Part shown: positions 1-9,862 of the stretch, piece by piece | How positions within the stretch are numbered: the first letter of the stretch is position 1 | Layout of the letters: the number at the start of each line of letters is the position of its first letter | Assembly: GCA_023389545.1 (NCBI GenBank) | Contig: JAEWEI010000269.1 | Location: forward strand, 1 to 9,862 | Length of the DNA: 9,862 nucleotides | Direction of reading: 5' to 3' | Origin: Actinomycetes bacterium | Lineage (GTDB): Bacteria; Actinomycetota; Actinomycetes; Actinomycetales; Cellulomonadaceae | The notes under the pieces: model-generated | Told to the model about the DNA's origin: nothing | The model's database searches: none | The model's input: the letters and a program-made list of their open reading frames with translations, nothing else | Translations under genes and position numbers: made by a program

Positions 1-4267
<4,267 letters not shown>

Positions 4268-4302
4268 GGCGCCCGGGCCGAGGCCGCCGTGCCGAGGTGC
4301 CG

Positions 4303-4325
4303 CCACCGGTGGGTCGTTCGATACT
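4303..4325 (+). promoter_or_regulatory. promoter of the 4332 gene: -10 hexamer with adjacent palindrome
   Basis: GATACT at 4320-4325 matches the sigma-70-type TATAAT in four of six places, and six bases later comes the ATG at 4332. This spacing puts the transcription start at the start codon, giving a leaderless mRNA. No Shine-Dalgarno sequence lies before that ATG, which agrees with this. A perfect 10-bp palindrome, CCACCGGTGG (4303-4312), lies just upstream, where a regulator could bind; in such GC-rich DNA it may be chance. No -35 box is clear. Confidence 0.5.
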
Positions 4326-4331
4326 GGCCGC

Positions 4332-4751
4332 ATGGTCTCTGTCGATCGGGCTCTGCGGCTCCGCGCCGCCGGCATGAGCTGGCATCCGCGCTCCGGGGAC
4401 CGGTTCACGATCCTGCAGCCCGAGCTCTCCGGTGAGGTGTTCACCATCTCGGACATGATGATCGAGGCGCATGAGTTCCCCACGGGCACGGTGCTCGGGT
4501 TCAACGGCACCACCGAGTGGGCGCTGGACTCGGTGTCGCAGGAGGACGCGTTATGGCTGCCGAGCGAGGGGCAGCTCCGCGAGATGCTGGGCGGCACGTT
4601 CCGCAGCCTGTCGCGCGGCATCGATGACTACCAGGTGGTGGTCGAGCTCCCGGGCCGCCCCGAGCAGTCCTTCCGGGCCCCGACAGTGCCCGACGTGTAC
4701 GCCGACGCCCTGCTCGCCCTGGTCGCGGCGGCTGTGGACCGCGTCCGATGA
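4332..4751 (+). CDS. conserved-looking small soluble protein of unknown function
   Basis: This 139-residue protein has no signal peptide, membrane segment or cysteine. It opens with a short helix (S-V-D-R-A-L-R-L-R-A-A-G), then W-H-P-R-S-G-D-R-F at 17-25, an acidic middle with E-V-F-T-I-S and E-A-H-E-F at 45-49, the stretch F-N-G-T-T-E-W-A-L-D-S-V, and a C-terminal helix rich in alanine and valine. I remember close relatives in other actinobacteria next to gat genes, some labelled 'pilus assembly protein CpaE'. Nothing here supports that label: there is no Walker-type ATPase motif and the protein is far too short. It has its own leaderless-type promoter and lies 64 bases after the GNAT gene and 48 bases before gatC. 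Its place between two essential-gene units suggests a conserved, possibly housekeeping role, but the function is unknown. Confidence 0.85.
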   Translation: MVSVDRALRLRAAGMSWHPRSGDRFTILQPELSGEVFTISDMMIEAHEFPTGTVLGFNGTTEWALDSVSQEDALWLPSEGQLREMLGGTFRSLSRGIDDYQVVVELPGRPEQSFRAPTVPDVYADALLALVAAAVDRVR

Positions 4752-4786
4752 GCCCTGGGCCGTCGCTGCGGCCACCGCCGAACGCC

Positions 4787-4792
4787 TAGACT
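4787..4792 (+). promoter_or_regulatory. -10 element of the gatCAB operon, leaderless start
   Basis: TAGACT fits the actinobacterial TANNNT consensus fully. Seven bases follow, then the ATG of gatC at 4800, so the mRNA should begin at or next to the A of the start codon. The bases between are TCGAGGC, too close to the predicted mRNA start to serve as a ribosome binding site. No TTGACA-like -35 is found at normal spacing. This is the clearest of the three leaderless-type promoters in the window. Confidence 0.6.
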
Positions 4793-4799
4793 TCGAGGC

Positions 4800-5096
4800 A
4801 TGTCCACCCTCTCCCGCGACGAGGTCGCGCGCGTGGCAGCCCTGGCCCGGATCGACCTGACGACCACCGAGCTCGACCGCCTGGCGGGCGAGCTCGACGT
4901 GATCGTCGAGTCGGTCGCCCGGGTCAGCGAGGTCGCCACGCCCGACGTGCCTGCCACCAGCCACCCGCTGCCGATGACCAACGTGTTCCGCCCGGACGTC
5001 CCCGAGCAGCCGCTGACGCAGGCTCAGGCACTGTCCGGCGCGCCCGCGTCGGAGGACGGCAAGTTCCTCGTCCCGCAGATCCTCGGGGAGGAGTGA
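4800..5096 (+). CDS. gatC: Asp/Glu-tRNA amidotransferase subunit C
   Basis: GatC is the small subunit that wraps around and stabilises GatA with GatB in the cytoplasmic GatCAB complex. The 98-residue length is normal for the family. The N-terminal region reads [17 protein letters not shown], the typical GatC first helix (the family pattern is V-x-x-x-A-x-L-A-R-I-x-L), followed by a second helix with [12 protein letters not shown]. The C-terminal part has [10 protein letters not shown] and ends F-L-V-P-Q-I-L, the conserved docking tail (F-x-V-P-x-x-x). It is the first gene of the operon; gatA begins one base after its stop. The start is fixed by the -10 element just upstream. Confidence 0.97.
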   Translation: MSTLSRDEVARVAALARIDLTTTELDRLAGELDVIVESVARVSEVATPDVPATSHPLPMTNVFRPDVPEQPLTQAQALSGAPASEDGKFLVPQILGEE

Positions 5097-5097
5097 C

Positions 5098-6612
5098 ATG
5101 ACCGACCTGACCCGCCTGTCCGCCGCCGACCTGGCCGACAAGCTCGCCGCGCGCGAGATCACCAGCGTGGAGGCCACCCAGGCCCACCTGGACCGCATCG
5201 CCGCCGTCGAGCCGGCCGTGCACGCGTACCTGCACGTCTCCGGCGAGGAGGCCCTGGCCACCGCGCGCGACGTCGACGAGCGCCGCGCCGCAGGCGCCGA
5301 CCTGCACCCGCTCGCCGGGGTGCCGATCGCCGTCAAGGACATCATCGTCACGAAGGGCCTGCCGACCACGGCTGGCTCGAAGATCCTCGAGGGCTGGGTG
5401 CCGCCGTACGACGCCACTCTGGTCGAGCGGATCAAGGCCGCCGGCCTGCCGATTCTCGGCAAGACGAACATGGACGAGTTCGCCATGGGGTCCAGCACCG
5501 AGCACTCGGCGTACGGCAACACGCACAACCCGTGGGACCTGGACCGGATCCCTGGCGGCTCGGGCGGCGGGTCCGCCGCGGCGGTCGCGGCGTACGAGGC
5601 CCCGCTGGCCATCGGCACGGACACCGGCGGCTCGATCCGCCAGCCCGGCGCGGTCACCGGCACCGTCGGTGTGAAGCCGACCTACGGCTCGGTCTCCCGT
5701 TACGGCCTGATCGCGCTCGCCTCGTCGCTCGACCAGGCGGGCCCGGTCACCCGCACCGTGCTCGACTCCGCGCTGCTGCACGAGCTGATCGGCGGGCACG
5801 ACCCGCGCGACTCGACCTCGATCAACGAGCCGCTGCCCGGCCTGGTCGCCGCGGCCCGCCAGGGCGCCACCGGCGACCTGTCCGGCGTGCGCGTCGGCGT
5901 GGTCCGCGAGCTGCAGGGCGAGGGCTATCAGCCCGGCGTGCTCGCGCGGTTCGAGGAGTCGCTCGACCTGCTGCGCTCGGCCGGCGCGGAGATCGTCGAG
6001 GTCTCCTGCCCGCACTTCACGTACGCGTTGGGCGCGTACTACCTGATCCTGCCGAGCGAGGCGTCGAGCAACCTGGCCAAGTTCGACGGCATGCGCTTCG
6101 GCCTGCGCGTCGAGCCCGAGGACGGCCCGGTCACGGCTGAGCGCGTCATGGCCGCCACGCGTGGGGCGGGCTTCGGCGACGAGGTCAAGCGCCGCATCAT
6201 CCTCGGCACGTACGCCCTGTCCGCGGGGTACTACGACGCGTACTACGGCAGCGCGCAGAAGGTCCGCACCCTGATCCAGCGCGACTTCGCGGCCGCGTTC
6301 GAGCAGGCTGACGTGCTGGTCTCCCCGACGGCGCCGACCACGGCGTTCAAGCTCGGCGAGAAGTTGGACGACCCGCTGGCGATGTACCTCAACGACGTCG
6401 CCACGATCCCGGCGAACCTCGCCGGTGTGCCCGGCATGTCGCTGCCGAACGGCTTGTCTGACGACGGCCTGCCGGTCGGCTTCCAGGTGCTGGCCCCGGC
6501 CAAGGCGGACGACCGGCTGTACCGCGTGGGCGCCGCGCTCGAGGCGTTGCTGGAGAAGAACTGGGGCGGCCCGCTGCTGGCCAAGGCGCCCGAGCTGGAG
6601 GTGGGCAAGTGA
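5098..6612 (+). CDS. gatA: Asp/Glu-tRNA amidotransferase subunit A (glutaminase subunit)
   Basis: GatA hydrolyses glutamine or asparagine and releases ammonia, which is channelled to GatB. The 504-residue protein belongs to the amidase signature family. The catalytic Lys-cisSer-Ser triad is intact: K80 in G-V-P-I-A-V-K-D, S155 in the glycine/serine-rich G-G-S-G-G-G-S loop, and nucleophile S179 in D-T-G-G-S-I-R-Q-P. These positions are one residue beyond the S. aureus enzyme (79, 154, 178, from memory). Other family marks are [12 protein letters not shown] at 121-132, the V-G-V-K-P-T-Y-G segment after the nucleophile, and a late P-G-M-S-L-P stretch. A strong purine run, GGGGAGGAG at 5085-5093, lies at the end of gatC, five bases or less before the ATG. 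The stop overlaps the gatB GTG by four bases. In mycobacteria, gatA mutations raise mistranslation and change rifampicin tolerance (established knowledge). Confidence 0.98.
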   Translation: MTDLTRLSAADLADKLAAREITSVEATQAHLDRIAAVEPAVHAYLHVSGEEALATARDVDERRAAGADLHPLAGVPIAVKDIIVTKGLPTTAGSKILEGWVPPYDATLVERIKAAGLPILGKTNMDEFAMGSSTEHSAYGNTHNPWDLDRIPGGSGGGSAAAVAAYEAPLAIGTDTGGSIRQPGAVTGTVGVKPTYGSVSRYGLIALASSLDQAGPVTRTVLDSALLHELIGGHDPRDSTSINEPLPGLVAAARQGATGDLSGVRVGVVRELQGEGYQPGVLARFEESLDLLRSAGAEIVEVSCPHFTYALGAYYLILPSEASSNLAKFDGMRFGLRVEPEDGPVTAERVMAATRGAGFGDEVKRRIILGTYALSAGYYDAYYGSAQKVRTLIQRDFAAAFEQADVLVSPTAPTTAFKLGEKLDDPLAMYLNDVATIPANLAGVPGMSLPNGLSDDGLPVGFQVLAPAKADDRLYRVGAALEALLEKNWGGPLLAKAPELEVGK

Positions 6613-8120
6613 GCGCGCAGACCGTGGACCTGGTCGACTACGACGAGGCCGTGCGCCGGTACGACCCGGTCATCGGCATCGAGGTGCACGTCGAGCTCGG
6701 CACCCGCACCAAGATGTTCGACGCGGCGCCGCAGACCTTCGGCGACGAGCCCAACACGGCGGTCACCCCGGTCTCGCTCGGCCTGCCGGGCGCGCTGCCG
6801 GTGGTCAACGGCACGGCCGTGGAGTACGCGATCCGGATCGGCCTGGCGCTGAACTGCCAGATCGCCGAGTCCTGCCGCTTCGCCCGGAAGAACTACTTCT
6901 ACCCGGACGTCCCGAAGAACTTCCAGACGTCGCAGTACGACGAGCCCATCGCGTTCGACGGGTACCTGGACGTCGAGCTCGACGACGGCGAGATCTTCCG
7001 CGTGCAGATCGAGCGCGCGCACATGGAGGAGGACGCGGGCAAGAACACCCACGTCGGCGGCTCCACGGGCCGCATCCAGGGCGCCGAGTACTCGCTGGTG
7101 GACTACAACCGCGCGGGCATCCCGCTGGTGGAGATCGTCACGCGCCCCATCGAGGGCGCGGGGGAGCGGGCGCCCGAGGTGGCGCGCGCCTACGTGCAGA
7201 CCCTGCGGGACATCTTCCGGGCGCTCGGCGTCTCGGAGGCCCGCATGGAGCGCGGCAACGTGCGCGCCGACGTGAACCTGTCGCTGCGGCCGACCCCCGA
7301 GTCGGTGCTGGGCACCCGCACCGAGACGAAGAACGTCAACTCGTTCCGCTCGGTGGAGCGCGCCGTGCGCTACGAGGTGTCGCGGCAGGCCGCCGTGCTC
7401 GACGCCGGTGACACCGTCACGCAGGAGACGCGGCACTGGCATGAGGACACCGGCATCACCACTGCCGGCCGCGTGAAGTCGGACGCCGAGGACTACCGGT
7501 ACTTCCCGGAGCCCGACCTGGTCCCGGTCAACCCGAGCCGCGAGTGGGTCGAGGAGATCCGCGCGTCCCTGCCCGAGCTGCCCGCCGCGCGCCGTCGGCG
7601 GCTGCAGGCCGCCTGGGGCTTCGCCGACGCGGAGATGCGCGACGTCGTCAACGCGGGCGCCATCGAGCTGATCGAGGCGACGGTGGCCGCGGGCGCGACC
7701 CCGGCCGCCGCGCGCAAGTGGTGGATGGGCGAGCTGGCCCGCACCGCGAAGACGCAGGAGGTGGAGCTCGGCGACCTGCCCATCACCCCCGCGCAGATCG
7801 GCCAGCTCCAGGCGCTCGTCGACTCGGGCCGGATCAATGACAAGCTGGCCCGCCAGGTGCTCGAGGGCGTGCTGGCGGGGGAGGGCGATCCCGAGCAGGT
7901 CGTCGTCGCGCGCGGGCTCGAGGTCGTCTCGGACGACGGCCCGCTGCTCGAGGCCATCGACGCGACGCTGGCCGCCCAGCCGGACCTGGCGGAGAAGATC
8001 CGCTCGGGCAACCAGGGCCCCATCGGGGCGATCATCGGCGCGGTGATGAAGGCCACGCGTGGCCAGGCCGACGCCGGCCGCGTGCGCGAGCTCGTGTTGG
8101 AGCGGCTCAGCGAGGGCTGA
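6609..8120 (+). CDS. gatB: Asp/Glu-tRNA amidotransferase subunit B
   Basis: GatB binds misacylated Glu-tRNA(Gln) or Asp-tRNA(Asn), phosphorylates the side chain with ATP, and amidates it with ammonia from GatA. The 503-residue protein shows I-G-I-E-V-H-V-E-L at 22-30, [14 protein letters not shown] at 93-106, H-M-E-E-D-A-G-K at 138-145, [12 protein letters not shown] at 165-176 and R-Y-F-P-E-P-D-L at 297-304. The all-helical tail, from about residue 355 to the end, is the YqeY-like tRNA-binding domain. It closes with [15 protein letters not shown], the usual family signature. The GTG start lies inside the gatA stop (GTGA), with GGAGGTG at 6597-6603 five bases upstream, so it is translationally coupled and made in step with GatA. 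Which tRNA it serves depends on whether the genome has GlnRS or AsnRS, which this window cannot show. Confidence 0.98.
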   Translation: MSAQTVDLVDYDEAVRRYDPVIGIEVHVELGTRTKMFDAAPQTFGDEPNTAVTPVSLGLPGALPVVNGTAVEYAIRIGLALNCQIAESCRFARKNYFYPDVPKNFQTSQYDEPIAFDGYLDVELDDGEIFRVQIERAHMEEDAGKNTHVGGSTGRIQGAEYSLVDYNRAGIPLVEIVTRPIEGAGERAPEVARAYVQTLRDIFRALGVSEARMERGNVRADVNLSLRPTPESVLGTRTETKNVNSFRSVERAVRYEVSRQAAVLDAGDTVTQETRHWHEDTGITTAGRVKSDAEDYRYFPEPDLVPVNPSREWVEEIRASLPELPAARRRRLQAAWGFADAEMRDVVNAGAIELIEATVAAGATPAAARKWWMGELARTAKTQEVELGDLPITPAQIGQLQALVDSGRINDKLARQVLEGVLAGEGDPEQVVVARGLEVVSDDGPLLEAIDATLAAQPDLAEKIRSGNQGPIGAIIGAVMKATRGQADAGRVRELVLERLSEG

Positions 8121-8155
8121 CGCCCGGCCCGCGCGATCGGGCGGGCACGGTGCCA

Positions 8156-8195
8156 CGACAGCGGGGCGCGACCAGTTGGTCGCGCCCCGCTGTCG
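8156..8195. terminator. perfect long hairpin, likely bidirectional terminator after gatB
   Basis: An 18-bp perfect inverted repeat (8156-8173 and 8178-8195) encloses the four-base loop AGTT. It begins 35 bases after the gatB stop, between converging genes. No T-run follows on either strand, but actinobacterial terminators often lack one, and this stem is very GC-rich. Its symmetry would let it act on gatB transcripts and on those of the facing regulator gene. A weaker five-base stem (8127-8131 with 8138-8142) lies before it. Confidence 0.75.
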
Positions 8196-8240
8196 CGCCG
8201 TCCCGGGCAGCCCGGCCGTGGTCAGTCGCGTGCTCCGCCG

Positions 8241-8290
8241 TCAGTGCAGGTCAGTGCAGGTCAGTGCAGGTCAGTGCAGTTCAGTGCAGG
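8241..8290. repeat. five tandem copies of a 10-bp repeat overlapping the regulator's stop codon
   Basis: Units at 8241, 8251, 8261, 8271 and 8281 read TCAGTGCAGG; the fourth ends in T instead of G and the others are identical. A decayed partial copy may start at 8222 (TCAGTCGC). The last unit contains the final codons and TGA of the reverse-strand regulator gene, so on that strand each unit carries CTGCACTGA. Because the period is ten, the repeated TGAs fall in all three reading frames. The array is probably a slippage product that grew from the gene's end; a protein-binding role is also possible, since ten bases is about one helical turn. Confidence 0.95.
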
Positions 8291-9075
8291 ACGGCCTGCG
8301 CGTACACCCGCATCGCGTCGCGCAGGTACACCGCGAGCCCTGGCGCGTACGCGTCGTAGACGGCTGTGAATCGCTCATCCTCCACGTACATGTCGCCGAG
8401 GCCCGCGTAGGACTCCCGCCCGGGGGTCCAGGACACGCAGATGCCCGCGTAGTGCCGCGCGACGAGCGCCTGGACCCGGGCGTCGTCCACCGGGACGCCC
8501 GCGACCAGGCATTCGGCCAGCCCGCGGCTGACGGCGTCCTGCTCCGCGAGGTGCCGGGCCTGTCCGGCCTCGCCCAGGCGCGTCCAGGAGTCGTGACTGC
8601 TGTCGACCGCGTCGTCGCCCCAGCGCTCGCGCGCCTCGGCGTCGTACTGGCTGTTGTCGAACCCGGCGTACAGGTCGTGGGCTTCCATGGCAGTGCCCCC
8701 TTCCAGGGACTCGAGGGTGGAGGCGACGGTGGCGGCGAGCCGTGCGAAGCGGTCGCTCTCCGCGAGCAGCCGTTCCCGGTGCCCGCGGAGCAGGTCGAGC
8801 CTGGCCTGGCGTGCCGCCTCGGGCCCGGCGGCGTCCTCGACCCGCAGCGTGTCGGCGATCGTCGCGAGGTCGACGCCGAGCTCGCGCAGCACGAGGATCT
8901 GCTGCAACCGCAGGAGCTCGGGGCGCCCGTAGAGGCGGCGCCCCCCGGCGGCGGCGCCGCGGGGAGGCAGCAGCCCGATGGCGTCGTAGTGGCGCAGGGC
9001 CCGTGACGTGGTCCCCGACAGGCGAGCGACCTCGTCGATGGTCCACGTCTCGTCCTGGACCGCGCCCCTCGCCAT
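8281..9075 (-). CDS. MerR family regulator with TipAS drug-binding domain (TipAL-like)
   Basis: This 264-residue protein has a MerR winged-helix domain at about 11-80 (W-T-I-D-E-V-A-R-L-S-G-T-T-S-R-A-L-R-H-Y-D, then G-L-L-P-P). A coiled-coil linker runs over about 85-125 and a TipAS-type domain over about 132-264, recognisable from F-D-N-S-Q-Y, E-A-R-E-R-W-G, V-Q-A-L-V-A-R-H, L-G-D-M-Y-V-E-D-E-R-F and A-P-G-L-A-V-Y-L-R-D-A. Proteins of this type bind peptide or thiazole-type antibiotics and turn on multidrug-response genes, including their own. ATG 9075 is chosen because GAGGAGG (9081-9087) lies five bases before it; the longer frame to GTG 9126 would start upstream of the predicted mRNA start. 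Only C189 and C213 are present; I cannot tell whether either matches the cysteine that TipAL uses to bond thiostrepton. The effector is unknown. It follows the photolyase gene on the same strand but has its own promoter. Confidence 0.93.
   Translation of the reverse strand: MARGAVQDETWTIDEVARLSGTTSRALRHYDAIGLLPPRGAAAGGRRLYGRPELLRLQQILVLRELGVDLATIADTLRVEDAAGPEAARQARLDLLRGHRERLLAESDRFARLAATVASTLESLEGGTAMEAHDLYAGFDNSQYDAEARERWGDDAVDSSHDSWTRLGEAGQARHLAEQDAVSRGLAECLVAGVPVDDARVQALVARHYAGICVSWTPGRESYAGLGDMYVEDERFTAVYDAYAPGLAVYLRDAMRVYAQAVLH
8686..8704 (-). promoter_or_regulatory. internal ribosome binding site and ATG for a stand-alone TipAS-like domain
   Basis: Within the regulator gene, GGAAGGGGG (8704-8696) lies seven bases before an in-frame ATG (8688-8686, residue M130). 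Starting there would give a 135-residue protein (8281-8688) made only of the TipAS domain. Streptomyces lividans tipA is known to make a short form, TipAS (144 residues), from the same gene by internal in-frame initiation, and the short form takes up most of the drug. The position and the strength of this site match that case. No experimental evidence is visible here. Confidence 0.5.
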
Positions 9076-9099
9076 GCCGCCCTCCTCGTGTCGTCTCCT

Positions 9100-9120
9100 G
9101 ACGGCGGGACTTCCGCCGTC
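9100..9120 (-). other. 8-bp stem-loop at the predicted 5' end of the regulator mRNA
   Basis: GACGGCGG (9100-9107) and CCGCCGTC (9113-9120) form a perfect eight-base stem with a five-base loop. The predicted transcription start is near 9121, so this hairpin would form the very start of the mRNA, 12 bases before the ribosome binding site at 9087. It could protect the 5' end or tune translation. It leaves the Shine-Dalgarno sequence free, so it does not look like a simple sequestering switch. Confidence 0.45.
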
Positions 9121-9127
9121 GAGCACG

Positions 9128-9158
9128 ACGCTACGAGTTGACGTTACGTCAAGCGCAA
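9128..9158 (-). promoter_or_regulatory. MerR-type promoter of the TipAL-like gene, 19-bp spacer
   Basis: Read on the reverse strand, a -35 TTGCGC (9158-9153) and a -10 TAGCGT (9133-9128) are separated by exactly 19 bases. Such an overlong spacer is the hallmark of promoters activated by MerR proteins, which twist the DNA to bring the two boxes into register. The spacer carries a perfect palindrome. As I remember it, the Streptomyces tipA promoter has nearly the same layout: TTGCAC, 19-base spacer with a 15-bp palindrome directly after the -35, then CAGCGT. The -35 lies only four bases after the photolyase stop codon. Confidence 0.7.
9138..9152. promoter_or_regulatory. 15-bp palindromic operator for the TipAL-like regulator
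   Basis: TTGACGTTACGTCAA is a perfect inverted repeat of two seven-base arms around one central base. It starts immediately after the -35 box and fills most of the 19-bp spacer, where a MerR dimer binds. It shares the ACGT-N-ACGT type of core that I recall from the tipA operator. The regulator encoded just downstream is the obvious candidate to bind it, giving positive self-control when the effector is present. Confidence 0.65.
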
Positions 9159-9162
9159 GCGG

Positions 9163-9862
9163 TCACGCCCTCGCGCGCGCGTTGTCTGCGAGCGCGATCC
9201 GCCGCTCGACGGCATGGTCCACCAGTCGCTCTGGATAGCCCACGGCGCCGGCGGGCAGCCGCCATGGCTCGTGCACCGCGGCGCCCGCGACTGCGCGCAA
9301 CTCGGGCACCCACCGGCGCACGTAGTCGCCGTCTGGGTCGAACCGCTGCCCCTGGGCCACCGGGTTGAACACCCGGAAGAACGGCGCCGCATCGCGCCCG
9401 GTGCCCGCGACCCACTGCCAGTTGAGCTGGTTCTGGGCCACATCGCCGTCCACCAGCCAGCGCATGAAGTGCTCGGCGCCACGCTGCCATCGGATGTGCA
9501 GGTCCTTGACCAGGAACGAGGCCACCACCATGCGCAGCCGCCCGTGCATCCAGCCCTCGGCGCGGAGCTGGCGCATGCCCGCGTCGACGAACGGGTACCC
9601 GGTGCGCCCGTCCTGCCAAGCCGTGAGCCAGGCGTGCTCGCGGTCGCCGTCGGCCCACGCGTCCTCGGGCGCCTCCGGCCGCAGCGACTCGGTGCGCGCC
9701 GACGGGTGATGGTGCAGCACGTCGGCGTGGAACTCCCGCCATGCGAGCTCGCTGCGGAACATGGCCGCGCCGTCGCCGGGCAGGCGGCCGAGGTCGGCGA
9801 GCAGTGTGCGGGGGTGGGCCTCGCCCCAGCGCAGCGCCGCGGACATGCGCGACGTGCCCGCC
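9163..9862 (-). CDS. phr: deoxyribodipyrimidine photolyase, C-terminal half (cut by window edge)
   Basis: The gene runs off the right edge; about 232 C-terminal residues of a usual 450-480 are visible. They form the FAD-binding, all-helical domain of the photolyase/cryptochrome family, which uses light to split cyclobutane pyrimidine dimers. The edge reads G-T-S-R-M-S-A-A-L-R-W-G-E, the known (D/E)-G-T-S-R-L-S-P-x-L-R-x-G motif. Then come E-L-A-W-R-E-F, which holds the lesion-contacting Glu and Trp in class I enzymes; G-Y-P-F-V-D-A-G-M-R-Q-L; G-W-M-H-G-R-L-R-M-V-V-A-S-F-L-V-K-D-L; N-W-Q-W-V-A-G-T-G-R-D-A-A-P; and F-R-V-F-N-P-V-A-Q-G with F-D-P-D-G-D-Y-V-R-R-W-V-P-E-L. All match CPD class I photolyase and nothing suggests loss of function. 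The ATG at 9846 inside the motif is not the true start. The N-terminal antenna domain lies outside the window. Confidence 0.96.
   Translation of the reverse strand, partial: AGTSRMSAALRWGEAHPRTLLADLGRLPGDGAAMFRSELAWREFHADVLHHHPSARTESLRPEAPEDAWADGDREHAWLTAWQDGRTGYPFVDAGMRQLRAEGWMHGRLRMVVASFLVKDLHIRWQRGAEHFMRWLVDGDVAQNQLNWQWVAGTGRDAAPFFRVFNPVAQGQRFDPDGDYVRRWVPELRAVAGAAVHEPWRLPAGAVGYPERLVDHAVERRIALADNARARA

Noticed and set aside
4332..4751. Pilus assembly protein CpaE
   Set aside because: No ATPase or receiver-domain motifs are present, and the protein is much too short.
6243..8156. A 637-residue reverse-strand open frame, with similar long ones at 375-1835, 2804-4621 and 4551-5663
   Set aside because: All lie opposite well-recognised genes and have the skewed Arg/Ala/Gly/His-rich composition of antisense frames in GC-rich DNA; no family motif is seen.
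8241..8290. A CRISPR-like array
   Set aside because: The units are only ten bases and directly adjacent, without spacers, and there are no cas genes.
8059..9006. A forward open frame of 315 residues through the terminator, repeats and regulator gene
   Set aside because: It starts inside gatB, crosses the hairpin and runs antisense to the MerR-type gene; it has no homology signal.
8281..9075. A B12-binding light sensor of the LitR/CarH type, given the photolyase neighbour
   Set aside because: The C-terminal domain matches TipAS; there is no B12-binding E/D-x-H-x-x-G motif.
9076..9126. GTG 9126 as the start of the regulator
   Set aside because: It is upstream of the predicted transcription start and the added 17 residues do not look like the family; ATG 9075 has a strong ribosome binding site.
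9128..9152. TTGACG (9152-9147) as the -35 box of the regulator promoter
   Set aside because: It fits the consensus better than TTGCGC but is only 13 bases from the -10, too close to work; it is better explained as part of the palindrome.

Overview
The window is high-GC chromosomal DNA with dense, tightly packed genes. Codons end almost always in G or C, and starts are ATG or GTG. This points to an actinobacterium. LigA carries an extra segment that I remember from Micrococcales such as Cellulomonas and Arthrobacter, and the order methionine-synthase-like gene, ligA, gatC, gatA, gatB fits that group. I cannot confirm the genus without a search. I see no mobile element, CRISPR array, tRNA or rRNA.

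Layout. Positions 1-208 hold the end of a gene that is probably a MetE-like methionine synthase family protein. At 214-588 is a small protein with two membrane segments. At 660-2969 is ligA (NAD-dependent DNA ligase), overlapping by 4 bases a gene for a protein with tandem GNAT acetyltransferase domains (2966-4267). At 4332-4751 is a small soluble protein of unknown function. At 4800-8120 is the gatCAB operon, encoding the tRNA-dependent amidotransferase that makes Gln-tRNA(Gln) and/or Asn-tRNA(Asn). A perfect 18-bp-stem hairpin (8156-8195) closes the forward-strand block. On the reverse strand are a MerR-type regulator with a TipAS drug-binding domain (8281-9075) and, at the right edge, the C-terminal half of a DNA photolyase (9163-9862).

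How the genes work together. gatC, gatA and gatB are one translationally coupled unit. ligA and the GNAT gene are also coupled. Three forward genes (ligA, the 4332 gene, gatC) have a -10-like hexamer 6-7 bases before the start codon, the pattern of leaderless mRNAs; gatC shows it best.

Most of the window is housekeeping DNA. The most interesting part is the TipA-like locus. Its promoter has a 15-bp palindrome inside an exact 19-bp spacer, the arrangement expected of a MerR-regulated, self-activated promoter. The gene also has an internal ATG with a good ribosome binding site placed to make a separate drug-binding domain, as in Streptomyces tipA. Five tandem 10-bp repeats begin exactly at its stop codon. 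I did not find evidence for a wholly new multi-gene system.
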